A stretch of DNA of 36,771 bases from IMG/VR virus record IMGVR_UViG_3300043464_000466, positions 1 to 36,771 of that record. One strand, written 5' to 3'. This stretch comes from a virus. Under the pieces are notes generated by a model. It saw only the letters and a program-made list of their open reading frames with translations. It did no database searches and had not been told where the DNA came from. The position numbers and the translations under genes were made by a program. How positions within the stretch are numbered: the stretch's first letter is position 1; every line of letters begins with the position of its first letter. Positions 30,478 through 36,771 of the stretch are shown here, in pieces.

Positions 30478-33267
30478 TTAGGCGTCGATTTTTCCGTAAA
30501 GTCTGAAAGGAATGGCAATAGACTTCATGCTGTGAATGTTGAGCGCACCTGTGGTAGTGGTGACCACTGGCTGCATGGTAATGGAGTGCCTACGCAGGCG
30601 AGACTTCTGGCTGAAAGACTGCACGAGGCCTGCCTTAAATCCGGAAGTATTGCACCGCAAACCGGGAAGCGTGGAGTAGTCTTCTCGGAACGGATCAAGG
30701 AAGTTGTTGCCGGAGTTGTTGGTCGCAAAGGTGCCCGAGCCATAGGTGTAGTACGCCGTGCGGCTCTTGGTTTCGTTGGTTGCGATTACGGAGGTCTCGT
30801 TCACGCCATCGAAGACAGCGCTCATGGAGTACGTGGGGTTCCAACTGCTCAGCTCAAACTGAACGAACGTCCACTGCTTGTGGTCGACGTTGTTCTCTCC
30901 GGTGTGACCGCGGAAGTACACCGAGGTGGCAATCTGCTGAATGGATCCGACACGAGTGCGATCCTGCAACGCATTCAGGTCGAAGGTGTGGATGAGTCCG
31001 CTCTCATCGGCCCAGCACAGCGTGTCGGTGCCGGCAACGATGACACGGGTGAAATACCGCGGGACAAGCAGCGAGCCTTCCCAATAGCCCTCCCACGCTT
31101 GGTTCAGGAAGTTGTAGACCAGTGTGCGCTGGTTGGTTCCGTCTCCGCCTTCGACAGGCACGCTCAGGATGTAGCGATTGTTGAAGTAGGCGGCGCAGGA
31201 CTTGCCCCAGTGGGCTTGGTCGATCTCTTCGATGACGTCCTGAATAGGATCGGACAGCGGGAGAACCACCGACTGGCTGATGCCAAACTCGGTCTGCTTG
31301 AGGCTGATGACTCCGCGCTGACTCAGGAAGACGATATCGGAGCCCGTAGAGGCGATAGACGCCTGACTGACGCATCCAAACTCCCGGGTAACCTCAGTGA
31401 GGCGGGTGGTCGACAAGTCGCCGTAGAGGTTCTCCACAGCGAGAATGCTGCGCTCCTTGAAAACGATCAGCGTGGTGGTGTTGAACGGATACAGGGCAAC
31501 CACGGCGTCATTGGCACCCGTGTTCAGCTTGAACTCGTTCAGGATCGGGCTGTAGTGCAGCGGATCCAGCACGTCGGAGACTGCGAGATAGTCGGGTCCG
31601 TAGAGCAGCAACAAGCGGTTCTGGAAGTACAGCCCCTCACGGCCTGCAGGCACGTTGGCTCCGGAGGCCGATGACTTCTTGATCGTGCCGGTGATGGCGC
31701 TTGATGTGATTTCGACAAGCGTCGAAGGCATCGAAACTCCGGTTGAAGACACTGTCGGAGTCGTCGAATAAGCACCTGCACTTGTGATCGTTACGCTGGT
31801 CAATTTCCCATTCGTCAAAACGGGAGTCAAAACAGCGGGAGTTCCAGTGCCTGTTACCGTGATCGAAGGGGTCGCAATGTATCCCGATCCCTGATTGATG
31901 ATCGTGACCGTAGCGACCTGAATATTTGGGCTTGTTCCGCTGGTTGTGATTGAAACCACCGCACGGCTTGCGTCGTTCAGCGAGTCGGTTTCCTCGGTGG
32001 TTCCGCTGAACAGCTTGAGCGAGTTCTTATCCTGCGGAAAGACGTAGTAGATCTTGTTGGTAACCGTAGCGCCGCCATTGACCACGTTTGACAGCGTCAC
32101 CTGATCGCCGGGAACGAACGGATGATTTGGGACGGTAATCGTATTAGTTGCGTCAGATGACGCCACGATGGCGTTTACCGATGCGATCCGATTGAAGCCG
32201 TTGTCGAGAGCAGAGACCGGAGCACCCGATGAGTACGAGGCCTCCATGATCAGCGGCAACCCATCGTTGTAGAAGTCGCTGATGCCCTCGGTGACATCGT
32301 AGCCTGTCGTGTTGTTCGACAGCTCAAAGTAGTACCGATTCGATGACGTCAGGCCTGACCTGAGCGTGACCGGGCTGGTGCCCTGCTGGCCGCTGGCCTG
32401 CGACAGGTGCAGCGTGCAGACGCCGCCGGCCTTCACGTTGACGTACATCCCGAAGCCCTGACCAGTCGATGTGGACGAGGTCCAGAGATTCGGTGAATTG
32501 CCGATCTGAAAAACCACAACACGATCACCGGACTGCAGGTCGGGTGTGACATTCAAGGTCACAGTGTTGTTGCCAGTATTGACGTCGGATCCGGTGAAGT
32601 AGTACCGAGCGTTACCGGGGCGCAGCATGACCACCGAGTTGGTGGCCTGAATCAAACGCACCGGGCTGTAGATGTCGTGCCCGTTGAGCGGTATCTCCAA
32701 GTGCGACTGATTGGGACGCACGAGATACATCCTGCCCTGACCGCCATCTTCTGTTGCCAATGTACGGGCCTCGTTGGTGGCGACGATCAGGGCTTGGTAG
32801 CCGGTGTCCGGATCGCGGAAAGGCAGCACACCAAGGATGTCGGTGAAGGCTGTGGTGTTGTTGTAGGACTGGATGTTGCGAGTGGTCGGTCCACCAGTGA
32901 ACGTGATGGCTGCAGACGACAGGATCGCGTTGGAGTTGGTGTCCGAGATGCAGCGGGTTCCGTTCGGGAACACCAGCACATTGGCACTGCTGTCGGAGCA
33001 GACAATCGTTCCGTTGGGAGGAGGACTGCCGCTCACAACATCAACCTGATTCGACCCTGATGTGACCGTTGCCGAGAAGGTGTTCAGGGTCCACTTGCCG
33101 CCCCACTTGGGCTGCACAATGCCCCAGCGGTTCTTGATGAGCTGATCTTGGAATACACGGTTGATTGCCTGACTCACAAACCGCGCAGGAACCTGATTTG
33201 GATCAAGGCGTGAAATCACGCCCATGAATCCATCATCGGTCGATACGATTTCAGGCAGGTCAGGCAT
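30478..33267 (-). CDS. Tail nozzle-like beta-propeller protein
   Basis: A 929-residue protein one base after the upstream stop (TGATATG). The start (SRLDPNQVPARFVSQAINRV) and later segments FNTTTLIVFKERSILAVENL, GSDIVFLSQRGVISLKQTEF and QRTLVYNFLNQAWEGYW look like repeated blades of the propeller-type nozzle proteins (T7 gp12, P22 gp10 analogues). Residues about 450-515 carry an inserted pair of GSGY/GAY-type repeats (VTIINQGSGYIATPSITVTG, VTITSAGAYSTTPTV). It would close the distal tail tube. The family is inferred from size, position and motifs. Confidence 0.7.
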   Translation of the reverse strand: MPDLPEIVSTDDGFMGVISRLDPNQVPARFVSQAINRVFQDQLIKNRWGIVQPKWGGKWTLNTFSATVTSGSNQVDVVSGSPPPNGTIVCSDSSANVLVFPNGTRCISDTNSNAILSSAAITFTGGPTTRNIQSYNNTTAFTDILGVLPFRDPDTGYQALIVATNEARTLATEDGGQGRMYLVRPNQSHLEIPLNGHDIYSPVRLIQATNSVVMLRPGNARYYFTGSDVNTGNNTVTLNVTPDLQSGDRVVVFQIGNSPNLWTSSTSTGQGFGMYVNVKAGGVCTLHLSQASGQQGTSPVTLRSGLTSSNRYYFELSNNTTGYDVTEGISDFYNDGLPLIMEASYSSGAPVSALDNGFNRIASVNAIVASSDATNTITVPNHPFVPGDQVTLSNVVNGGATVTNKIYYVFPQDKNSLKLFSGTTEETDSLNDASRAVVSITTSGTSPNIQVATVTIINQGSGYIATPSITVTGTGTPAVLTPVLTNGKLTSVTITSAGAYSTTPTVSSTGVSMPSTLVEITSSAITGTIKKSSASGANVPAGREGLYFQNRLLLLYGPDYLAVSDVLDPLHYSPILNEFKLNTGANDAVVALYPFNTTTLIVFKERSILAVENLYGDLSTTRLTEVTREFGCVSQASIASTGSDIVFLSQRGVISLKQTEFGISQSVVLPLSDPIQDVIEEIDQAHWGKSCAAYFNNRYILSVPVEGGDGTNQRTLVYNFLNQAWEGYWEGSLLVPRYFTRVIVAGTDTLCWADESGLIHTFDLNALQDRTRVGSIQQIATSVYFRGHTGENNVDHKQWTFVQFELSSWNPTYSMSAVFDGVNETSVIATNETKSRTAYYTYGSGTFATNNSGNNFLDPFREDYSTLPGLRCNTSGFKAGLVQSFSQKSRLRRHSITMQPVVTTTTGALNIHSMKSIAIPFRLYGKIDA

Positions 33268-33268
33268 A

Positions 33269-34192
33269 TCAACGGTTCGGAACGATGATCTGGCGCACGT
33301 ACTTCTCCTGCAAGGCCACCTTGTCGATCTCCTTGGTCAGCTCGATTTCACCGAGTTCCAAGAAGGTTGTACCGAGGTCAACCTTGCCGTCCACTCGCAG
33401 CATCTGGCCTGCAGCCTTCAGACTGCAAACCTCGCAGAAGCGGTACGGAAAAGCGTAGGCCGTAGCCTCGCCAGCAGTCGAGAGCAGTGGCGGACTCTTG
33501 CGGAACTCGATCCACACAAACGGAAGCTCTTCCTCAATCAGGATTCCCGAGTCGGTGAGCGTATAGGCCGGCTCATGCTGTCGCCACGTCACTCGGGGGT
33601 CACCCGGCCACACCGAGAACGTCTCTCCGATCTCAACAGCACGAGTGGTTCCGTTGGGATTTGTCTGCTGGTCAATGTACCGAAGGAACTTATTCAGTCG
33701 TCCCCAGTAGGACGTGTTTGTCGGGAGAGTGCCTGCAGACGCCGCGGCGTAGAGCTGATAGAACTCTTGAGTCTCCGGATACAACACAACTGCGCCGACG
33801 GTGTATACGGTCGTCGTACTCCAGTTTGCGCTACTGGAATAGGTCGGTTGAGCCAGCCCCCAGTATTGCGAGTTCAGCGTTCCATTGGGTCCATCCACAG
33901 TAGGCGCGTTGCCTGAGCTGCTTGCACCAACGTATTGGTAGTACCTCTGCTCGACCGGGTAGTACACCACCGTGCCCTGCGAATACGTGGTAGCCGCATT
34001 GTAGTTCGGGGCAAAAAACTCCTGCTGATACACGGTCTGCTCGGGCCAGTTGAAGCACTCCCACGCGCTCCGTAATGACATGGAGATGAACGTGCGGAAG
34101 AGGTTGGCCTCTTCGGTCGTCAGCGTTGAGAAAACGCGCCCAGTAAGCTCACAGGCGCGTTGCAGGACGTAATCGTAAGAGACTGTTCTCAT
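33269..34192 (-). CDS. Tail adaptor with two carbohydrate-binding-like modules
   Basis: A 307-residue protein from ATG 34192 (ATGA overlap). The N-terminal helical part (VLQRACELTGRVFSTLTTEE, FRTFISMSLRSAWECFNW) and C-terminal part (FCEVCSLKAAGQMLRVDGKV onwards) fit the T7 gp11-type adaptor under the portal. Between them are two similar units: residues about 65-113 (TYSQGTVVYYPVEQRYYQYV ... YWG) and 124-165 (VYTVGAVVLYPETQEFYQLY ... YWG). The spacing of Trp/Tyr, Gly and Pro resembles CBM5/12 chitin-binding folds. The modules could bind glycans or decorate the tail. Confidence 0.7.
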   Translation of the reverse strand: MRTVSYDYVLQRACELTGRVFSTLTTEEANLFRTFISMSLRSAWECFNWPEQTVYQQEFFAPNYNAATTYSQGTVVYYPVEQRYYQYVGASSSGNAPTVDGPNGTLNSQYWGLAQPTYSSSANWSTTTVYTVGAVVLYPETQEFYQLYAAASAGTLPTNTSYWGRLNKFLRYIDQQTNPNGTTRAVEIGETFSVWPGDPRVTWRQHEPAYTLTDSGILIEEELPFVWIEFRKSPPLLSTAGEATAYAFPYRFCEVCSLKAAGQMLRVDGKVDLGTTFLELGEIELTKEIDKVALQEKYVRQIIVPNR

Positions 34193-34437
34193 TTCCAAGC
34201 CTTGCAGGACCAGTATTTAGCCGACAGCTTGCTGCCGGGGTTGTCGCATCCATGCCGAGCCATGAAGCTCTTCTTGTGCTCGGGCAAGTGCTTCTTGATG
34301 CTCATGTCGGGATCGCCGAAACGCACCAACTTAACCTTGTCGCCTTCCTTAGCGAGCACGGCAGACTTCTTGGATTCACCCGGGGTTGCCTTGGGCTTGT
34401 TGTAGCCGGAGAACTTGTTGCCCTTGTAGTTGATCAT
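34189..34437 (-). CDS. Small basic protein, DUF6321-like
   Basis: An 82-residue protein with ATGA overlaps at both ends. The C-terminal half has KVKLVRFGDPDMSIKKHLPE, KKSFMARHGCDNPGSKLSAK and a final YWSCKAW. This pattern (VRFGDP.M.IK...P.R.KSF.ARH.CDNPG.K..A.YWSCK.W) is, as I recall, the DUF6321 family found in phages and in giant algal viruses. Two cysteines and two histidines may bind metal. Function unknown; it belongs to a cluster of three such small genes. Confidence 0.7.
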   Translation of the reverse strand: MINYKGNKFSGYNKPKATPGESKKSAVLAKEGDKVKLVRFGDPDMSIKKHLPEHKKSFMARHGCDNPGSKLSAKYWSCKAWK

Positions 34438-34679
34438 TTGCTGTTTTTGTAGCTGATCCGAGCCGGGCCTGTCTTCTCACGCTTGAAGCGGGACTTTTCC
34501 TTCGCGCTCATCTCGCCAACAGTCTTCGGCGTCTTGGCGCTGACACGCTGAGAAGGACGACAGGCCGGGTAGCCCTCGCGCTTCTCGCCTTCAGATCGTC
34601 CGCAAGCCTTGCCGGTCTTGATGTCGACCCACTTCTCGGCAAACCAGCGTCCTAGACCGCCTTTGGGTTTACTTGGCAT
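34434..34679 (-). CDS. Small basic protein, DUF5872-like
   Basis: An 81-residue protein from ATG 34679, which overlaps the upstream gene by 11 bases. The sequence MPSKPKGGLGRWFAEKWVDI, then CGRSEGEKREGYPACRPSQR and KTPKTVGEMSAKEKSRFKRE, matches the GGLGRW..EKWVD...CGR....YP.CRP..RV pattern that I recall as DUF5872, found in phages and algal giant viruses. It is strongly basic. Function unknown. The three small genes 34189-34824 occupy the space between lysis genes and the tail adaptor. Confidence 0.75.
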   Translation of the reverse strand: MPSKPKGGLGRWFAEKWVDIKTGKACGRSEGEKREGYPACRPSQRVSAKTPKTVGEMSAKEKSRFKREKTGPARISYKNSK

Positions 34680-34824
34680 TGGTGGCCTTGTACTTGCCTC
34701 CACGGCGCTTGTACTCCTGCACCAGCCAGCCATTGGCGTAGGCGCTCGGATACACGTCAAACTTGGCTTTGGCAGCAGCTTTGACCCGTGAGTAGAGAAC
34801 CTTGTTGGTAGGGGTGTTCTTCAT
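34669..34824 (-). CDS. 51-residue basic protein with YPSAYANG motif
   Basis: ATG 34824 (ATGA overlap with the lipoprotein stop) to TAA 34669. The core is KFDVYPSAYANGWLVQEYKR followed by RGGKYK. This FDVYPSAYA.GW.VQEYK.RGG pattern recurs in phages and algal viruses, often next to DUF5872-like genes, as far as I recall. It is too short for a catalytic domain and is basic. The function is unknown; DNA or membrane binding is possible. Confidence 0.7.
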   Translation of the reverse strand: MKNTPTNKVLYSRVKAAAKAKFDVYPSAYANGWLVQEYKRRGGKYKATNAK

Positions 34825-35048
34825 TGCTTTGGAAGTGCGTACCAACCTGCAGGAATTACCACCGTCGCAGGCCCGACCAGCTTCTTGTTCTTGTCGAATG
34901 AATAGACGCTGGCCTTCGTAGGCGCTGCCAGCATCACCGGGTCACCGTTTGGGACCATTACCACCGTTGTCTGGCAGGCCGGGAAGATCGGCAATGCGAG
35001 CATCCAGATCAGCCTTGAGCTTCTTAGGTGCTTTACCGTGGTCGACAT
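34821..35048 (-). CDS. Small lipoprotein, o-spanin-like
   Basis: Up to 75 residues. ATG 35048 gives a basic n-region (VKHLRSSR), a hydrophobic core (LIWMLALPIF) and a lipobox-like FPAC with Cys25 as the probable lipidated residue. ATG 35003 would give a very short signal. The mature part ends KLVGPATVVIPAGWYALPK, a pattern seen in small phage lipoproteins. The first 107 bases overlap the 56-residue gene in another frame, the layout of Rz/Rz1. I infer an outer-membrane spanin subunit or similar lysis factor. Confidence 0.55.
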   Translation of the reverse strand: MSTTVKHLRSSRLIWMLALPIFPACQTTVVMVPNGDPVMLAAPTKASVYSFDKNKKLVGPATVVIPAGWYALPKQ

Positions 35049-35112
35049 CGGGTGGTGGTGTTTGACGGATCCAGTCCAGCAGAGCCTTCAGGATCTGATA
35101 GATCCAGTTCAC
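34942..35112 (-). CDS. Small protein overlapping the lipoprotein, possible i-spanin
   Basis: A 56-residue protein from GTG 35112 (GTGA overlap with the upstream stop) to TGA 34942. The N-terminal helix NWIYQILKALLDWI is hydrophobic or amphipathic but short for a full membrane span. A Pro-rich turn and a charged helix (KAPKKLKADLDARIADL) follow. Similar short proteins are common beside phage lysis genes. Together with the out-of-frame lipoprotein it could be the inner subunit of a spanin pair, but the weak membrane segment leaves doubt. Confidence 0.55.
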   Translation of the reverse strand: MNWIYQILKALLDWIRQTPPPDVDHGKAPKKLKADLDARIADLPGLPDNGGNGPKR

Positions 35113-35306
35113 TCGGACTTCTTGATCTCGAGCTTCTCGGTGGCGTCCTTAGCCATGACCAAGCCGATACCGGCAGAGATGGCAGCAATGGTGGCAGCCG
35201 GGTCAACCGAGGTGGTCGGGTCACCGTCGAAGATGGCCTTGAGAGCCCCACCGACTGCGACGAGGATGGCTCCGATACCGGCGAGAGTTGTCTTGGTGTT
35301 TTTCAT
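35109..35306 (-). CDS. Small membrane protein, holin candidate
   Basis: A 65-residue protein from ATG 35306 (ATGA overlap). Two hydrophobic segments are visible: TLAGIGAILVAVGGALKAIF (about 7-26) and TIAAISAGIGLVMA (about 39-52), separated by an acidic turn (DGDPTTSVDP). The tail is charged (KDATEKLEIKKSE). Two-span proteins of this form are widespread in phage lysis regions. It could be a holin that releases the lysozyme-like enzyme coded at 17.5 kb, or an antiholin partner of the 58-residue protein. Confidence 0.6.
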   Translation of the reverse strand: MKNTKTTLAGIGAILVAVGGALKAIFDGDPTTSVDPAATIAAISAGIGLVMAKDATEKLEIKKSE

Positions 35307-35479
35307 TTCTTGAAGAAGAGCTTGTAGGCGCCGTAGAGCGCACAAATCAGACCAACCACAGCAGTCGCCAGTCGGACCCAATCGGTCAGCACCGGGATGA
35401 ACGATGCCGCGGTAGCACCGGCAGCGGCTGCAAGTGAGATGATCGGGCCGTTGGTTCCTGCGTGGTTGGTCGCGTCCAT
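35303..35479 (-). CDS. Small membrane protein, holin candidate
   Basis: A 58-residue protein from ATG 35479 to TGA 35303; the stop overlaps the next gene's ATG. An Ala-rich segment (IISLAAAAGATAASFIPVL) is followed by DWVR and a clear membrane span (LATAVVGLICALYGAYKLFF) with a Lys-Lys end. The arrangement and adjacency to a second two-span protein suggest a holin/antiholin pair. It follows the upstream gene by a TAA-CCC-ATG in-frame junction. Confidence 0.65.
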   Translation of the reverse strand: MDATNHAGTNGPIISLAAAAGATAASFIPVLTDWVRLATAVVGLICALYGAYKLFFKK

Positions 35480-35482
35480 GGG

Positions 35483-35635
35483 TTACTCGGGCTTATGTTG
35501 TGCGGCAGCAGCTTCGAGGATGTCCACCAGCGGCAGGCCGACCTTCATGTTGTTGACGTTGCCGGCCTTCATACCAATGACCAGCAGTTCATAGAGCTGG
35601 TTGAATTGCTGGGGAGTGAGTTCGATCTTGATCAT
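35483..35635 (-). CDS. Hypothetical 50-residue protein
   Basis: ATG 35635 follows the upstream TGA by one base (TGATATG). The protein MIKIELTPQQFNQLYELLVI continues GMKAGNVNNMKVGLPLVDIL and ends EAAAAQHKPE. It is a small, helical soluble protein with an 'LTPxQFNxLYELLVxG' start that I have seen in phage genomes near lysis genes. No function known. The junctions on both sides support the gene. Confidence 0.65.
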   Translation of the reverse strand: MIKIELTPQQFNQLYELLVIGMKAGNVNNMKVGLPLVDILEAAAAQHKPE

Positions 35636-35636
35636 A

Positions 35637-36053
35637 TCAGGCGGCAGTGTCGGAAACGACGGGCTCCTCCGCAACCAAAACCGGCTCCACCTGCGGCAAC
35701 ATCGGAGGAACGATTTCAACCGGCGGCGATGAAGGCTGCGCCGCCCACGGCAGCGGCGGAGCGATGATCGGCGGGTTGATCTGGTTCTCGATTTGCAACG
35801 AGACGTTCGCTTCGATGGCGGTCTTATCGACTCCGTTGCTGTAGCACCAGCCCAAGACTTGCGCTTCGGTCAGGTCAGGATACGGCGTGAACGAACCGCT
35901 CGGCGCAGCGAACGACGCGCTGCCGTAGCAAGTGCCGCTGTATTGATCCTGCGTGCCGTTGCAACGCCAGTCGGCGGTAATCACAACGTCCGTGAGAGTG
36001 CCTTCGGTGGGCTTAACGAGAAGGCGTTCGATGATCCAAGAGAGGGTAATCAT
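35637..36053 (-). CDS. Structural-region protein, DUF7936-like
   Basis: A 138-residue protein from ATG 36053, 11 bases after the fibre stop. The N-terminal part (ITLSWIIERLLVKPTEGTLT, DVVITADWRCNG) is a beta domain that resembles a small fold common after fibre genes of aquatic phages (DUF7936 as I recall), with YPDLTEAQVLGWCYSNGVDK and EANVSLQIENQINPP. The C-terminus is Pro-rich and low in complexity. Probably a minor tail or appendage component; inferred from position. Confidence 0.6.
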   Translation of the reverse strand: MITLSWIIERLLVKPTEGTLTDVVITADWRCNGTQDQYSGTCYGSASFAAPSGSFTPYPDLTEAQVLGWCYSNGVDKTAIEANVSLQIENQINPPIIAPPLPWAAQPSSPPVEIVPPMLPQVEPVLVAEEPVVSDTAA

Positions 36054-36064
36054 GGTCGTATGAA

Positions 36065-36771
36065 TTAGGCGGCTGCAATTGTGGTGATAGTGCCAGAGCT
36101 TCCACGGAACTTCAGCGCACCGGACTCGACGTAGAGTTGACCCATGCCAGCAGGGGAAGTGCTTGGAGCAGTAGCGTTTGCAAGACCGAGTACCTTAGCG
36201 GCAGAGGTTCCAAACGTGCTAACTCCAATCCCAACATTGCCGGAGGGGTCGATTGTGAGTCTGGCGGTGTTGTTAGTTGCGATGACAACCGGATAAGCTC
36301 CGGTGCTACCAATGCACAGCGAGTAAGGTACGCCGTACAATCGACCACCGGCGGAGTTATCAACTCCAACGAAGTAGTTGCCACCAGTGTTTACGAAATT
36401 GATAGCAACAGAATTGGTTCCTGTACTCGCTTCCAGCTTCAAGGCAGCGTTATCTGGATTAGCTGACACAAACAATCCTCTTCCAGCCACAGTCAATTTC
36501 TCAACCGCACTCGTACCCACGCCCAGCCCCGTGGAGTTCAGGGTCATTTGCAGCGAGCCACCGATTCCAAACAGCATCGACTGGCTTCCGGTGTGATTGA
36601 TGATCAGCGGTTTTGCTGAGTTTTGACATTCAATCGTAGGGGCAGCGGTTTGGCTTAGGCGATTGGATGTGAATAAATACAAGTCGCCGCTTGTGGTTCC
36701 AGTATCAAAAGAGGAACACCTAATTTCAGACGAAACGATTGCAGATCCAACCACATCAAGCGCACGAGTCG
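36065..36771 (-). CDS. Tail fibre protein, C-terminal part (begins at 293 across the join)
   Basis: The last 217 or so codons of the 314-residue fibre protein; unique sequence ends at 36716 and the last 55 bases repeat the start of the window. The region has recurring beta-helix-like units (GLGVGTSAVEKLTV, NVGIGVSTFGTSAAKVLGL) and segments such as NAALKLEASTGTNSVAINFV. The protein ends GALKFRGSSGTITTIAAA. Such VGIG repeats are found in shafts of phage fibres. The frame is kept exactly across the join (945 bp including stop), which supports circularity. Confidence 0.75.
   Translation of the reverse strand, partial: TRALDVVGSAIVSSEIRCSSFDTGTTSGDLYLFTSNRLSQTAAPTIECQNSAKPLIINHTGSQSMLFGIGGSLQMTLNSTGLGVGTSAVEKLTVAGRGLFVSANPDNAALKLEASTGTNSVAINFVNTGGNYFVGVDNSAGGRLYGVPYSLCIGSTGAYPVVIATNNTARLTIDPSGNVGIGVSTFGTSAAKVLGLANATAPSTSPAGMGQLYVESGALKFRGSSGTITTIAAA
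36717..36771. repeat. Right copy of 55-bp terminal overlap
   Basis: Exact copy of bases 1-55. Both copies fall inside the same fibre gene and join in frame, so one copy should be removed to obtain the circular genome of 36,716 bp. Confidence 0.9.

Noticed and set aside
30532-31674. 380-codon open frame on the plus strand
   Set aside because: It is antisense to the nozzle gene, has a composition typical of mirrored codons, and matches no family; all supported genes are on the minus strand.
1-36771. tRNA genes, CRISPR arrays, insertion sequences, integrase and att sites
   Set aside because: I looked for them on both strands and saw no cloverleaf, regular spacer repeat, transposase or tyrosine/serine recombinase motif.
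36717-36771. Terminal direct repeat as a biological end (T7-style)
   Set aside because: The length equals a common assembler k-mer and is far below usual T7-like terminal repeats; an assembly overlap is the simpler reading.

Overview
The window looks like one complete tailed-phage genome, assembled as a circle and shown on its non-coding strand. The first 55 bases are repeated exactly at the end (1-55 = 36717-36771), and a 314-residue fibre gene reads through that join without a frame break. The unique length is therefore 36,716 bp. Every gene I can support is on the minus strand, so gene order runs from high to low coordinates. Genes are packed tightly, mostly with 4-base ATGA or GTGA overlaps or with a 1-3 base gap. 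There is no integrase, RNA polymerase, DNA polymerase or tRNA that I can recognise. The gene set and order fit a short-tailed (podovirus, T7-like) virion with an SU10/DUF5309-type capsid protein, of the kind known mainly from aquatic metagenomes. The host cannot be named from the sequence.

Head and packaging (about 7.5 kb down to 0.3 kb): large terminase, portal, a small protein, scaffold-like protein and major capsid protein, then a strong rho-independent terminator, two small head proteins, a short repeat protein and a fibre that crosses the join. Lysis and small-protein block (36.0-34.2 kb): two small membrane proteins (holin candidates), an overlapping spanin-like pair, and three small basic proteins of widespread viral families.

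Tail and ejection block (34.2-20.1 kb): tail adaptor carrying two carbohydrate-binding-like modules, 929-residue nozzle, fibre, then four proteins in the positions of T7 gp13, gp14, gp15 and gp16, and a short receptor-binding-like protein in the place of gp17. The gp16 position holds a 2083-residue polyvalent protein with an HEILH metallopeptidase motif.

Accessory and replication block (20-7.5 kb): metallophosphoesterase, many small genes, a lysozyme-like muralytic enzyme, ribbon-helix-helix protein, RuvC-like resolvase, SSB-like protein with a DDVPF tail, a protein joining a sigma-region-4-like helix-turn-helix to an alpha-CTD-like domain, DnaQ/PolB-type exonuclease, DUF1376 helicase-loader candidate, DnaB helicase, a glycosyltransferase and a helix-turn-helix protein before the terminase. 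The phage appears to bring its own helicase, SSB, exonuclease and resolvase but to borrow the host polymerases.

The most unusual observation is a 56-codon gene of the DUF6496 type lying entirely inside the 2083-residue gene in another frame of the same strand. It starts just where an internal copy of the big protein's own C-terminal domain ends. This suggests two ancestral genes with a small gene between them, fused by reading through the small gene in a new frame. Also notable: a set of structural genes joined by an in-frame stop-NNN-ATG junction (most often stop-CCT-ATG), the sigma4/alpha-CTD-like regulator, and two mutually exclusive hairpins at 18.1 kb.
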